From Circinella umbellata (lineage: Eukaryota > Mucoromycota > Mucoromycetes > Mucorales > Lichtheimiaceae): a stretch of DNA of 64,000 nt. The first letter of the stretch is position 1, and the number at the start of each line of letters is the position of its first letter. The stretch is from the NCBI GenBank assembly GCA_025093555.1, contig JAIWNF010000021.1:186001-250000 (forward strand), in the 5' to 3' direction. Below are positions 25,958 to 37,402 of this stretch, piece after piece. The position numbers and the translations under genes were made by a program. The notes under the pieces were generated by a model. That model worked only from the letters and a program-made list of their open reading frames with translations, made no database searches and was not told the DNA's origin.

Positions 25958-27713
25958 TCAAAATGCACCTGCTTGTTGTAACTCTTGGTTCACAGTATTG
26001 ACTGCCTGACAAAATCCATGTTCAAATTGCCATGCATTTGCAGATGCATCTTGTTTATTTTGATCCTGGTTATAATGTTGTTGTGCATATTCATGCGCCA
26101 GTTGTCCAACAAATCCGACACGACTTTTGAATCCTTCAACAAAACGTAATGCCACATCATGCCCTTTTTGATAACCTTGTTGGAAACGCCATGCATTATC
26201 TACGACATTTTTACCGTTTTCTTGCTGGGACCAATATTGTACATGACTATTGTATGCTCCTTGCATCGTCGCTTCTTTTTTACTTTGAATTGACCCGATT
26301 ACATCGTTATTGACATTGATGAAACCACCACCAGGTACAGGTTGATCAATAATATGATTCTTGAGACAATAAACTAAACTCCAATACCAGCCATCATCAG
26401 CTGTTTTATATGTCCAATAGAATTGACCAGCGCATGTTTCGTTCCATACTTGTAACTCGGCACGACCGAAATCCTTCATGACTTGGCCATCGTGTTGTCC
26501 CTTGGGGATTGATTTGCCATTCAAAACAACGGCCCATTCACCTACTACCATATTACCACGAATACGTTGAGATGCTGCTGCTAGTTTTGATTTTAAACCA
26601 GTTGTTAAGTGTTTGGTATGTTGTTCAGCAGTTTTGGCGTGATCGGCTGGCATATGGCAAAAATATTGATGAGTGTCCAAAACACAAAAATCAAGTTCGG
26701 TTTGATGTTTAGCGAGCAATTCACTGTATTTGTCGACATTCCATGCGTCACCAATATAAATAGGTAGTCGAATATTTGGTGTGGCTTGACGTATTTGACG
26801 AATGGTTTCCAGATAAAAGTTGGATAATGCTGAATCGTCCTGTGGTTCGTTTAATAATTCCAAACCAATGACATTGTTGATAGGGGCTAATGCGTTAGCC
26901 AATTTAAGTAATATCTTTCGAGTCAAGGATTCATTATGTGATCCTAGTGTAGAAAATAGTTGAGCTTGTCCTGTAGATGAACCACAATGACTATCACAAT
27001 TTTGACCACCTAGCGTATATTACCATTTTTTTTTTACATATATAGTAAAATTATATATAAAAAGAAAGCTTTGTTTGTTATTTTTTTTTTGATGAACAAA
27101 TACATCTTTTCGAATGTTTGTTACACGAAGTCTTTTTTTTGTAGAGTAAAAAAAGAAGGGTAATATATTATTTACCTGGAGCACCATGAAGGTCCACTAA
27201 TACACCAATATTATGCTTTGCCGCATTATGGATAGTAACAAAAATATAATTCCATGCGGCATCATAAACGCCTTGAAATTTTTTAAATGGACCAGTAAGG
27301 TCCTCTTTATCAGCTACAGCCCAATATCCAACTGGAAGCCGGACAGCATTGATTCCAGCATTCGCCAAAAATGCAAAATCCTGCTCGGTCACAAAATTTT
27401 TCCAATGCTCTTCCAGTGAAGACCTTGCCGTTTCACGCGATTCACAGGCTTCCAAGTAATCGATTTCTGAATCCCAATCATGGCGTAATCCACTGGATTT
27501 CAATGCTGGTGGAGCTAACCACCCTTCAAGACAAAATAAAGAACCAAGATTCACACCAACCTGTTTACGATGACGATACATTTCACTTGTTATGGGATCA
27601 AAGGGTGGAAATTGAGGTGCAGGTGGAATATTTTGTGAGGGTGGTAACGGTTCTGGATTACCACCCAGATGTTCGTCGATCTTTTTGAACATGTTTTTCA
27701 GTTTGTGGGCCAT
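25958..27713 (-). CDS. GH5 beta-glucanase-like protein, no signal peptide
   Basis: Predicted 529 aa glycoside hydrolase of family 5 (cellulase / exo-1,3-beta-glucanase fold). Two minus-strand exons: 27176-27713 and 25958-27009. The catalytic barrel begins with QVGVNLGSLFCLEGWLAPP near residue 51, continues through GINAVRLPVGYW, VLVDLHGAPGGQN, and has the acid/base Glu at about E234 (LELLNEPQ) and the nucleophile Glu at about E337 (NMVVGEWAVVLNG), so both catalytic residues are present. The C-terminal 100 residues hold a repeated aromatic/Gln pattern (AWRFQQGYQKG, AWQFEHGF) not part of the barrel. No signal peptide is visible: the N-terminus is MAHKLKNMFKKIDEHLGG. It may be cytosolic or unconventionally secreted. 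The exact substrate is not predictable from sequence. Confidence 0.85.
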
Positions 27714-28112
27714 GGTGATAGTCTATGCTGTTAGTAGATGTAGTATGAAAAAAGGGAAGAGTATAGTAATACTGAAAATAAAGAGAAAGATGCGTAAAAA
27801 TGTTCTATTTCTTTCTTTCTTTCTTTTTTTTTATGATAAGGCTCCAATGTGTTTTCTATTGTATAGGAAAAGAAAAAAAAAGATTAAACTTAATTGTATA
27901 TATTTTTAGTAACAAACAAACAAACAAAAAAAAAAAAAAAACTACCCGCGTGCCCTTTTTTTTTTATTCTGCCCAAACAAACAATATTATCCGGAACATA
28001 TAATGTCATGAATTAAGAATTGTCATTTATAAAGCTTTATTATTATTATTGTTCCAATCCGTATTCCCTTTTTTGTTATGTTCTGAAACTTTTTTTTTTT
28101 CTGAAGTCAATA
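27714..28112. other. Divergent intergenic region, GH5 / aspartic protease
   Basis: About 400 bases separate the two divergent start codons. It consists of A/T runs and an AAAC repeat near 27911-27928. I searched it for an upstream signal-peptide exon of the protease and found no convincing one. Confidence 0.5.
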
Positions 28113-30039
28113 ATGTCATTATTATCACCAGAAGAAAAGCCTCCATTAACAGCCCACTTTAATGTTTTTGGGGTTCCAGAATGTTATTATCATGTTAAAC
28201 TTCAAGTTGGCTCTACTAAGGTAATGAATTACTTATATATATATGGATTCTCTATATATACATACCTGTGCCATATATATTTAAGATATTTTCTCTCGTT
28301 GTTGCTAATATGAAACATAACAGATGAATCTTGTCCTGGATACAGGATCATCTAATACCGCTGTGATTTCCGACCATTGCAAAAGTATGAATTGCACGTT
28401 TGTTCAAGAACCTCACTTGTCCGTTAATTCTGAAGCTTTGATAAATAAAGTCAGCGCTCGTTATGGAAACGCAAAATCAAAAGCTTCATGGGATGGTTAT
28501 GCTACAGGTCAAATAGTTAAATTACGGCAAAATAAATCGTTCTTTTCACGTGTCGATGTGATTACTGGGAGTGATCGATTCTTTTTACCAGGATGCCCGC
28601 AAAATCAAGGATTGTGGGGATTGGCATATCCAGAATTACAAACACAACCTCAGGATGCTGATTATTTGGATCATGGTATATCAAAAAAAACATTGTTTGA
28701 TTCGGCACGAAATCAGCTAGATATGCCAGATTCATTTTCGTTTCAACTTTGTCCGCTATCTTCAGTAGATCCAGTAGCTGCTCATGGATTTGATATTATA
28801 TCAAGTAATGAAAACACTGAAAACAATCTGGTTACTGCATCCAGCTCTGACGATAGAGAAGAATTGGAGGGAATAGGGGCATCTATTTGTCCAAAACATC
28901 ATATGGGCCATTTTTGGCTTGGTGGTTATCCAAGCCGTTTTGTTCAGTCATCTATCACTTGGGTTCCATTGGTCAATAGTCATTATTATGAAGTTTCCGT
29001 AGATGGTTTTTTTGTCAATAATCAAGTTGTTGAAATGGATGATAATTTGAATACCCAAAGAACCATTGTTGACACTGGTACAAATGATATCATTCTTAGT
29101 ACCGAGGTAAAATATGTTATATATACTTTTTTTTTTCAATTTATTTGTTATTATTGTCAATTGCCTTTTTTTTAAATAAACAAACAAGCAAACTAAATTA
29201 TGCTTTTTATTTTATTTTAGAATTTAAATCAGTTTCTTAACGCATTATGGAAAAGTAATGTACTTACATTCGACCAATCATTTATATCCCCAGAATACGA
29301 ACGCGCATTTTGGATGGATAATGCACAACTGACAGTTCCAAGTAGTTCCGTCAAACTCAATACTAGCACGACTGTATCTATTTCTTTAGGCGGGCAAATG
29401 ATTTCAATCCCCTTGGAAAATCTTATTAAAGTCAATCGTGTCATGGAAGAAACCCGTTCTTCGTGGATTAACATTAGTTGGACTGGACTTTCAGATGGTG
29501 GCAATACTAATATGGCAAGTACCGTATTAGGAAACACATTGATGCGTGGTAAAACAACTGTATGGGACCGAGGTGGCAGACGTTTAGGATTTGCAGATGT
29601 TGATCCTCTTACTTGTTGTCAACCTTCTTCTGGTAACGACGTTGATAGGCTTTTATCCTCATTACCGGTGATGGATAAATCGATAGAATATAAAACGAAT
29701 AGTGGATTATCAAATACGGATAATCTGCTATTAGATCAAAGTTCCTCCCCGGTCAGTGTGGGGTCTCGTTTTGTATGTGTATTATTCATGGGTCTGGTTG
29801 TAATTGCATGTTTAGGTGGGTTAATTCATGGAGCTTTGTTGGCATGGAAACGCTTTTATGTCAAGCCAAAAAATGAACTTTTCAGGAGACAATTGGATAT
29901 TGGTAAACGTCAACCAGTGATCAAAATTGATTTGCCTTTGCCTTTCAATGGAGGAGTATATAAAAGTAATAATGATCATCATCTTGGAAAAGATGAAGAG
30001 AAGCGAGAAAGACAAGAGAAAGACTACGAAACTATGTAA
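28113..30039 (+). CDS. Pepsin-like aspartic protease with C-terminal membrane anchor
   Basis: Predicted 569 aa A1-family aspartic endopeptidase. Three exons: 28113-28220, 28324-29106 and 29221-30039. The two catalytic motifs are both present: DTGSSN with D42 (LVLDTGSSN) and DTGTND with D286 (TIVDTGTND). A hydrophobic segment at about residues 480-505 (VLFMGLVVIACLGGLIHGALL) followed by a basic, charged tail of about 60 residues points to type I membrane anchoring, as in yapsins and BACE-like enzymes. The modelled N-terminus (MSLLSPEEKPPLTAHFNVFG) contains no signal peptide although the protease domain should be lumenal, so a 5' exon is probably missing from the model. The domain otherwise starts normally with YYHVKLQVG. 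Confidence 0.82.
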
Positions 30040-30449
30040 CATTTAGAAGTTCCTTTGTTATTTATATTAAATTTCCCTATCGCATGTAACAATAATCTAT
30101 ATCTTTCAAAGTTCTTTATCCTAATATTGTTCCCTTTTTTTTATCATACATAATAAATACTACTTTTTAATTATACTAAGTTTGATATGATGCTTGAACT
30201 TGAATCAATCCCGGAAGATATGATGAGAATTTACTACGTAGAATCGGATTGATTCTTATAAAATTCTCCTAAACTTGAGTTCATGAGAAAAAATTATAAT
30301 AATATTATGGCGGGTAAGTTTACACAACAATCCTCTTTTGTCCCGCTCTAATACTTTTTCTTTTTAGGATTTATGCTAACATTTTCTTGAGGGAATCTTT
30401 TCTTTGTTTCTTTTTTTTTTTCTTTTAAAATATATACAACAACGATAAA
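30040..30449. other. Intergenic between protease and SDR genes
   Basis: About 410 bases between two plus-strand genes contain the 3' region of the protease and a T-rich, likely promoter, segment ending in a TTTTTTTTTTCTTTT tract around 30405-30425. No further gene is visible. Confidence 0.5.
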
Positions 30450-31713
30450 ATGACTGGACTATCTGCTAGTGAAAAAAATGTTAACCACGACGCTTTTCTT
30501 CTTCAAGGAAAGACATGTGTAGGTAAGCAAGCATTATTTATTCTTGGCTATTACTAAAAAAAATAATTACAAGAAATTAACGGCAGTAAAAAAAACATCC
30601 AGTGACAGGGGGTGTCCGCGGTATTGGTGGTGGTATCGTCCGAGGTTTTGCTCAAGCAGGTGCATCTAATATTGCTATGATTGATATTCGAGATGAACTT
30701 GGCGCAAAAGCTGTCGAATCATTATCTAAAGAATTCCCATCCACCAAATTCAAGTATTATCATTTGGATATTAGTAATTATGATGAGGTATATATAGTAA
30801 AAAGAGTCTAGGGGAGTGATATTATTGAACTACTCATAGAGAAAGAGGAAATAAAAAAGAGGAGGAAGCAGGGGAGGGGAGGCAATGGTTTGTTGCTGAG
30901 CAGGAGAAAAATATAAACTTAAAATGTTGTTACTTTATATAATTGTTTGTTATGTGCAAACACGTTGTTGTAGGTTCAAATAATTTATGATTCAATTGAC
31001 CAAGATTTTGGTGCTATTCATGTTCAAGTCAGTTGTGCTGGTATTGCTGAATATCTTCCAGTATTAGATCACACACCCGATACTTGGCATAAGGTGATGC
31101 GTGTTAATGTGGATGGTACATTTTATACTGCTCAGGCCTCTGCAAGGTATATATATATATAGGATTGAAGTGAAAAAAAAGTTAGGTTTGATATGTAATT
31201 ATAATTATTCTTGTTAATCAATCTATGACTGAATTATATAGATGTATGGTCAAATATAAAATTCCTGGTTCAATTATCCTTATTGGTTCTATCTCAGGTC
31301 ATGTAATTAATCGTCCAGATGCACAACCAGGGCTGGCCCATTATTGTGTATCAAAGGGTGCCATTGTACATATGGCAAAAGCCTTAGGCGTAGAGTTGGC
31401 AGAACATAAGATCCGTGTAAATAGTTTATCACCTGGTAACATTGTTACACCTATTGCTCCAGCGGACGAAAAGAGTTTGGCATATTTTGCTCATGCGACA
31501 CCTCTGGCAAGAATGGGGACTCCTGCTGAAATTGCACGACCTGCTGTTTATCTTGCTTCAGATGCTAGTTCATTTCAAACTTGTACTGATGTTCTTATTG
31601 GTAAGTTAAATATCTATATAATGCTGTGAAGTATTTTTTCTTGTTATAAACATAAAATACTCATCCTCTCCTACTGAATAATAACTTTAGATGGTGGCCT
31701 CGTTGCCTGGTAA
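30450..31713 (+). CDS. Short-chain dehydrogenase/reductase
   Basis: Predicted 270 aa NAD(P)-dependent oxidoreductase of the classical SDR family. Five exons: 30450-30522, 30603-30787, 30974-31146, 31242-31600 and a 23-base last exon, 31691-31713, coding DGGLVAW. The Rossmann motif is TGGVRGIG (26-33), with D (IDIRDE) after strand beta2, favouring NAD or mixed cofactor use. The catalytic set is Ser at about 162 (GSISGH), Tyr178 and Lys182 (YCVSK), followed by IRVNSLSPGNIVTPI. The C-terminal DGG signature is typical of polyol or sorbose reductase-like fungal SDRs. The substrate cannot be named. The family resembles L-xylulose/sorbose reductases; that is inference. The gene ends only 111 bases from the convergent GPALPP gene. 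Confidence 0.9.
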
Positions 31714-31824
31714 AATCCCATAAATGTATGTATTTATATTTCAAAACAAAAAAGAAAAGATCAATAATATCAGATGGTAAGACGTGAATTATTATATATA
31801 CATTTTGTTCTTCTGTTTTTTTTT

Positions 31825-33159
31825 TTACAAGAAAGAACTACTTCCAGAACCAAATCGTCCTCCTAATTCACGTGCACTCTTTAACATTTCTTGTTTTTGT
31901 CGTTTATCCATGCCTCTCTTTGGTGCATTCAGTAAATCTTTTTCACGATCAAAAGGTCGACTGGCTACATCTTCTGTTTCTTTTCTTTTCTTATTACGTC
32001 CTTTTTCTCTATGTAATTCTACTAGTGACTTAGAACGTTCCGTCATCTAAATAAAAGAATTGTATTATTGATATATTCCAGTTGTTTTACTCATATTAAA
32101 CTATATATATATATTGTTTACATTATGTCGTTGAACATTTTGTCGAACTTCTTGATCATGTTTTGAATATTTGAGAGATAAGTCTTGTTCTTCAGATCGT
32201 TTTCGTTTTTCACGGTTCTTTTCCTTATCTGCTGGTGTATCTGTCCACACACTACGATCTTTTTCTCTTGCCGATAAGTTACTTGTACTAAACCCTCGAG
32301 ATTTTGATGAATCAGCTATTTAGATAATAATAATAATAAAATAAGTATAAATTCCATGGCCTTTTTTTTAACTTGTTTTTATTATGTAAATATATATCTT
32401 ACCACCACGTAAATAATCGACTTCGGGTGGAAGTAACATCCAGTCCTCGCGCTGGATTTTCTTTGTTGGATTTGCAGCTTCTGCTTTTTCCTGTATTTCA
32501 ATCACACAAATACACTGTCAATACCATTTATCAATCTCCTTTGAATGTTAAAAAAATACGAGCTTACAGCTTCCATTGCTTCTTTACTTCGTAATGCTCT
32601 TTCTTCAATATCTGCTACAGCAGACCGTACTACATCCTAAAACACAAAAAGAATATTAATTTTTACTAGTCTCTGTCTATACATCCAATGCTTCTCAAAA
32701 TATATATACTTTTTCTGGATTGTAATTTGTGGGTAAACTAGGTCCCACTATATCATCACCGTCATCATAGCGGCTGGGTAAAGCAGGACCTGCTGGTGCT
32801 CGACGTCTTCGTCTTTCACTACCATTGCCACTGCTTGTACTAGTAGTACTGTTTTGTTTGCTTCGTGCTTGTAATAGATCCGGAGGTAATGCTGGTGCAA
32901 AAGCATCTGGATCGTCGTCTTTATCATCATTAGCAGCAGGAGGAGAAGGTGCACTGGGTTTTTCTTCTTCCTTTGATCGTTCTTGCCTTCGTTTAGCTAA
33001 TACTTCAGCCGAGATAGAGGGACCCACTGGATCTTCACGTACAACATCTTGAACTACTTCTTCATCTGCTTCTGCTTCATCTAATTCAACTACTGGTGAT
33101 TGTCGTTCTTGTCGTTGCTTTTTTTCTAATAAATATTTTGGGATGTCCGGTCCAATCAT
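31825..33159 (-). CDS. GPALPP / DUF3752 protein
   Basis: Predicted 340 aa nuclear-type protein, the same length as human GPALPP1. Five minus-strand exons: 32710-33159, 32568-32636, 32403-32490, 32122-32315 and 31825-32046. Repeated short GPxLP motifs are visible: MIGPDIPKYLL at the start, VGPSISAEVL, FAPALPPDLL, AGPALPSRY and VGPSLPTNY. The C-terminal half carries the DUF3752 region, REDWMLLPPE followed by SVWTDTPADKE, a charged helix and FDREKDLLNAPKRG near the end. The function of the family is poorly known; spliceosome association has been proposed. The protein is rich in Arg, Lys, Glu and Asp and likely unstructured between motifs. Confidence 0.87.
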
Positions 33160-33431
33160 ATTTATTTTTACGTCTTAAAGTTGTATGAACAGAAAAAAAA
33201 AAAAAAAAGAAAAAGATGAAAAAAAAAAGAGAGACGTGACTCCAAAAAAATTGAGGATATTGCATTAACAGATTAATAAATTTCCATCTCCAGCAAAACT
33301 CACTTTTTACTCTCTTGTTCTAGCTCTCTTTCTCTTTTCACCTTATTAATTTATTTGTATAGAAGAACGATTTTTTTTGTAACATAATTTTTTTTATCAA
33401 TTCTAAAAAAAAAAGAGAAGAAAAATATACA

Positions 33432-35624
33432 ATGACGCTACGGGTTCCACCTGCTATCATAGTAGTTTCTGGAGCAATAACAGGCGTCATTGCTCTTGTT
33501 GCCATTTCATATGGTATAGACCATTATTATTCTAGTGCACCTCAATCACCTACAACAGCAAATACAACAAATTCAAATGCAACATCAAGCGAAGCTCGAA
33601 GATCAACACGATTACGCCGATCCCGACATGTACGTCGGCGTCGATTACGATCGGGTCATCATCGTCGGACAGAAGGTGACCCAGAAGACGCTGTTTCTTT
33701 ATTACAAGTACCACTATCTGAATCAGAAGAAGAGGTGGCGTTATGGAGTGAGGATGATAATAAAAACCTATTAAATGTAATATATGCTATATCAGAAACG
33801 CAAGCACGGAAAGGTAAAAACTTTTATTAAATGTACACACATAGTAGACATATATATATATATACATATATATTCATTCTTCCTTGAAATTAGGTATTGG
33901 TGTTTACTAACTAACTTTGTTTCATCCTTTTTTATTTTCAAATTTGTAGAAGGATATATTCACCGTATGTAAGACTGTTTTGAATATTGGGATTAATTAT
34001 TTGAATTCATGCAAAATAGGATGGTTGATGTTTATATATGGATAAAGATAGAAGAGAGAAAGAGTGGAAAGGAAAGGTATAAGTTAAGCTCACACAACTC
34101 CCTACTATCATTATTATTATTTTTAGGTGGCATCACATGCAACAAATGTGGTGTATCACCTATCCGCGGTACTAGATACAAATGTGCAAATTGTGTCGAC
34201 TTTGATTTATGTGAAATGTGTGAAGGATCTAATTCTCATTTAACAACACATGTATTTTTAAAAATTCGAATACCAATACCACCACTTGCCAATCCACGAA
34301 GTGCTCTTTTGCCAGCATTTTATCCTGGAAATGATGAAAATAGTAGATGGACACTTTCTTCCGACAAAATACGTGAATTACAAGAGAAAACACATTGTAA
34401 GTTTATGTCTATTAACGTAATGATAACAAGAACTAACAGGGGGAAAATATCTATATACAGTTGATCATCTGGAACTTGAAGCACTTCACGAACAATTCAA
34501 ATCATTAGCGACGGTAGATAAAAATGAACATCATGAACGTGGAATCGATAATGAAACATTTGAACAATGTTTGGGACCACTTGGATTAGAAAAGAATCTG
34601 ATTACAGAACGGATATTTGCATTTTTCGATCAAGATCGTGATGGTATAATTAGTTTTCCAGAGTTAGTGGGTGGATTAAGTGTATTATGTAAAGGAAACT
34701 TGGACGAAAAGATTGAATGTAAGTCTATCTATTGAAGAAATTAATCGAGTCTTATAATAATCAGAAGCTTATGTGCACAACGTATAAGTTACTAAATGTT
34801 TATTGTTATAATAATTATTAGATGCATTTAAGGGATATGATTTGGATGAAGATGGATATATTTCACGTGACGAACTTTATCGTATGTTTAAATCATACTT
34901 TTATTTATCAATGGAACTCGTACGAGACGTAGTCAGTGCTATGGAAGATGAGATGATGGATAATTTTGAATTTTCTGCATCTCAACCTGTCAGTGCAGCA
35001 TTCAACGTCGCTATTCCATCCTTGCCATCATCTAGTCAAAACAGTAGTGACGAAGAAGAAGAGGATCATCATCGCCGACATAATGAACATGGTAATAATA
35101 ATAATGAAGAAGAGGAAGTAGAAAATTCTGAACGACGTGAACGACGTCGAAGACGACGATATCCAAATAAAGAAAATTATTTCCAACAACAATATCGAGA
35201 CCAACAACAACATCAACATTATCATAGTGATAATGATGATAATGAAATAAACGACAAAGAAAATTTTGGCTATATTAAAGAAGAGCCTCAATTTGAATTT
35301 GATCGGTCACTTTCTAAAAATAAACAACGGCATATAACAACAACAAATACACGAAATATAGCAGTAGAACAGCAAGAACAACAAGACGAAATAGAAGATG
35401 ATGAAGATGTCATTGGACCTTCATCGCCAAAACGAACTTGGGAAGAGAAATTTCCAATTATGGAAACCATGTCACAAGATGCAATAAATGAAATGGTGGA
35501 TAAGACATTTAAAAATATTGATGCCAAGAGGGAAGGATACATTAGTTTGGAAGAATTTCGACAATGCGTTCAAACAGATTCAAGTATTGTTAGTTGGTTT
35601 GAAGCATTGGGAACTGTATTTTAG
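33432..35624 (+). CDS. ZZ zinc-finger and EF-hand protein with N-terminal membrane anchor
   Basis: Predicted 575 aa protein. Five exons: 33432-33813, 33950-33964 (a 15-base microexon), 34127-34396, 34461-34718 and 34822-35624. Residues 8-29 form one hydrophobic span, likely a signal anchor, followed by a basic Ser/Arg region. The ZZ finger is complete: C137, C140, C152, C155, C161, C164, H170 and H174. Two canonical EF-hand loops follow, DQDRDGIISFPE near 276-288 and DLDEDGYISRDE near 314-326, then a low-complexity acidic/Gln/Asn region and a degenerate third EF-hand (DAKREGYISLEE) at the C-terminus. The domain mix suggests calcium-responsive binding of a partner protein at a membrane. No named orthologue is recognised. 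It converges with NIT2, with 65 bases between stops. Confidence 0.83.
33950..33964 (+). other. 15-base microexon of the ZZ/EF-hand gene
   Basis: The exon codes for five residues, completing Glu and reading GYIH plus the first base of Arg. It is flanked by TTTGTAG and GTATGT and joins the upstream exon (phase 1) to the ZZ-finger exon (phase 1) in frame. Without it the frame would still be kept, so skipping would remove exactly five residues just before the zinc finger. Confidence 0.6.
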
Positions 35625-35689
35625 AGCATTGTCTTTTATTTTAAAAATAATAATAATAGTACAAAAATATAATATAATACGAATGTTCA

Positions 35690-37402
35690 CTATTGTTTCT
35701 TGATACCATTTCCATTTTCATCTACAACTACAGTCTCAGCTACATCGTCATAAATATCAAATCGGCGTTGGTCGTAAAGTGGAATGCTGCTACGGATCGT
35801 TTGAACTTCTTCAGGATCTATATATTTTATCGTTTTGAACTGTTAATACAAATTATTCATCTTAGCATCAATCAATTTATTTAAAATTTACCAATATCTG
35901 CATAAACGATCGTTTCCTTTTCGTCACAGGTTGCAACCACGAAACCCCTTAAATTGAAAAAAAAAACAATATTAGTTAATAATCTGACGGTGCTTATTGT
36001 ACATTCATCTATCTATTTTAAAGAACACATTACTTTGGATCAACTACTGTTGAGTGTCCCCATGCATGGTAAGATGCAGTCATATCACGTGCTGGTGAGC
36101 AAGCAGCGACATACATTTGGTTGTCCACGGCTCTAAAAACATTTATATATAGTGGTTACTTATCAAAATCCTTTTCTTTTCTCAAAAAGAATATATGAGG
36201 GGTTTTATACCTTGCACGCTGTAATAACTCCCAGTGCATAGGACCAGTTGTCATATTGAAAGCACCAGGATAAAGCATAGCAACACATCCTTTACGTGCT
36301 GCTACCATGGCTAATTCAGGGAATCTATAATAAGTAACATGGAGTGTTATAAAGGCTATCATTCAAATTCATAATGAATATCGTTTCATGTAATAAACTT
36401 TAGACATTACCTAATATCATAACAAATACCCACACCAATTTTACCATACTCTACGTAATCCATTCATCATTCATTTCATTAATAAGCAATATTTATAAGT
36501 TATATTCAAATGTTAAATATATGTTGTGTTTGTATTTACTTGTGTCAACGTATGTCAATGAATCGCCAGCTGATAAAGTCTCGCTTTCCTATGAAATTTT
36601 TTTTGCATGAATTTTTTTTTTTCGCTGATGTAACATATAAATTATTAGTCATTCACAAAGAATGATGCCTTACAATAAAACGAATTTTTCCAGGAACATC
36701 GATATCGAATAAATGAACTTTACGATGAGTGGCAATCATCTTGCCTATATGTTTCAATATATAGAATATTAATTATCTATACATACAGGAATAAGTATTC
36801 TGTTTTTACCTGTTGGATCATAGACTGTCAATGTATTGTAGAGCTTATCATCATATTTTTCATCACGTTCAGGAATTGATCCTCCAAATAGATATATGCC
36901 AGCTTCCTAATAAATGTATTTTATTAAAAAAAACGTTCCAAAATTTTAACTAAACACTCCCCCTGTCTTTTTTTTTCTTTCTTTTGGTTACTCACCTTGG
37001 CAACACTTGAAAGCATTTCAACTGAAGGACTAGACGACAATTTCTCAGCATATTCTGGGAAGAAATTCGTTCCATAAGGTGAATTGAAGCATTCCTAATA
37101 ATTGTTTCAATGTTAAATATATTACACACGTACACATATGCTACAAATTTTGTTAACTTTTTTTTTCATTATACCGGAAGCACGACAACGTTAGCGCCGT
37201 TTTTGGCAGCTTCTAAAACTTGAGTACGAGCTTTTGCAAGATTAGCTTGTTTATCAGCTGAGCCTTTCAATTGAATCAAGGCAAGCTTAAATTTAGATGC
37301 TGGAGCAAGAATGGATTGAGTCATGAAGCGATATTGTTGTTGGAAAGGTCGACTAGTACAGCGAGAAAGAAAGTTCTGTCGAAGTGTAGAAGAGAAAAGC
37401 AT
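35690..37402 (-). CDS. nit2: Omega-amidase / NIT2-type nitrilase, mitochondrial
   Basis: Predicted 326 aa nitrilase-superfamily hydrolase that converts alpha-ketoglutaramate or alpha-ketosuccinamate to the keto acid plus ammonia. Ten minus-strand exons: 37175-37402, 36996-37094, 36810-36906, 36674-36744, 36540-36588, 36411-36450, 36211-36324, 36034-36132, 35892-35947 and 35690-35817. The catalytic triad is present: E77 ([10 protein letters not shown]), K150 ([13 protein letters not shown]) and C191 ([12 protein letters not shown]). [20 protein letters not shown] and AWGHSTVV are typical of NIT2. The first 35 residues are rich in Arg, Ser, Phe and Gln with no acidic residue ([15 protein letters not shown]), as expected for a mitochondrial presequence; an internal Met at 27 could give a cytosolic form. 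It is the most intron-dense gene here. Confidence 0.93.
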
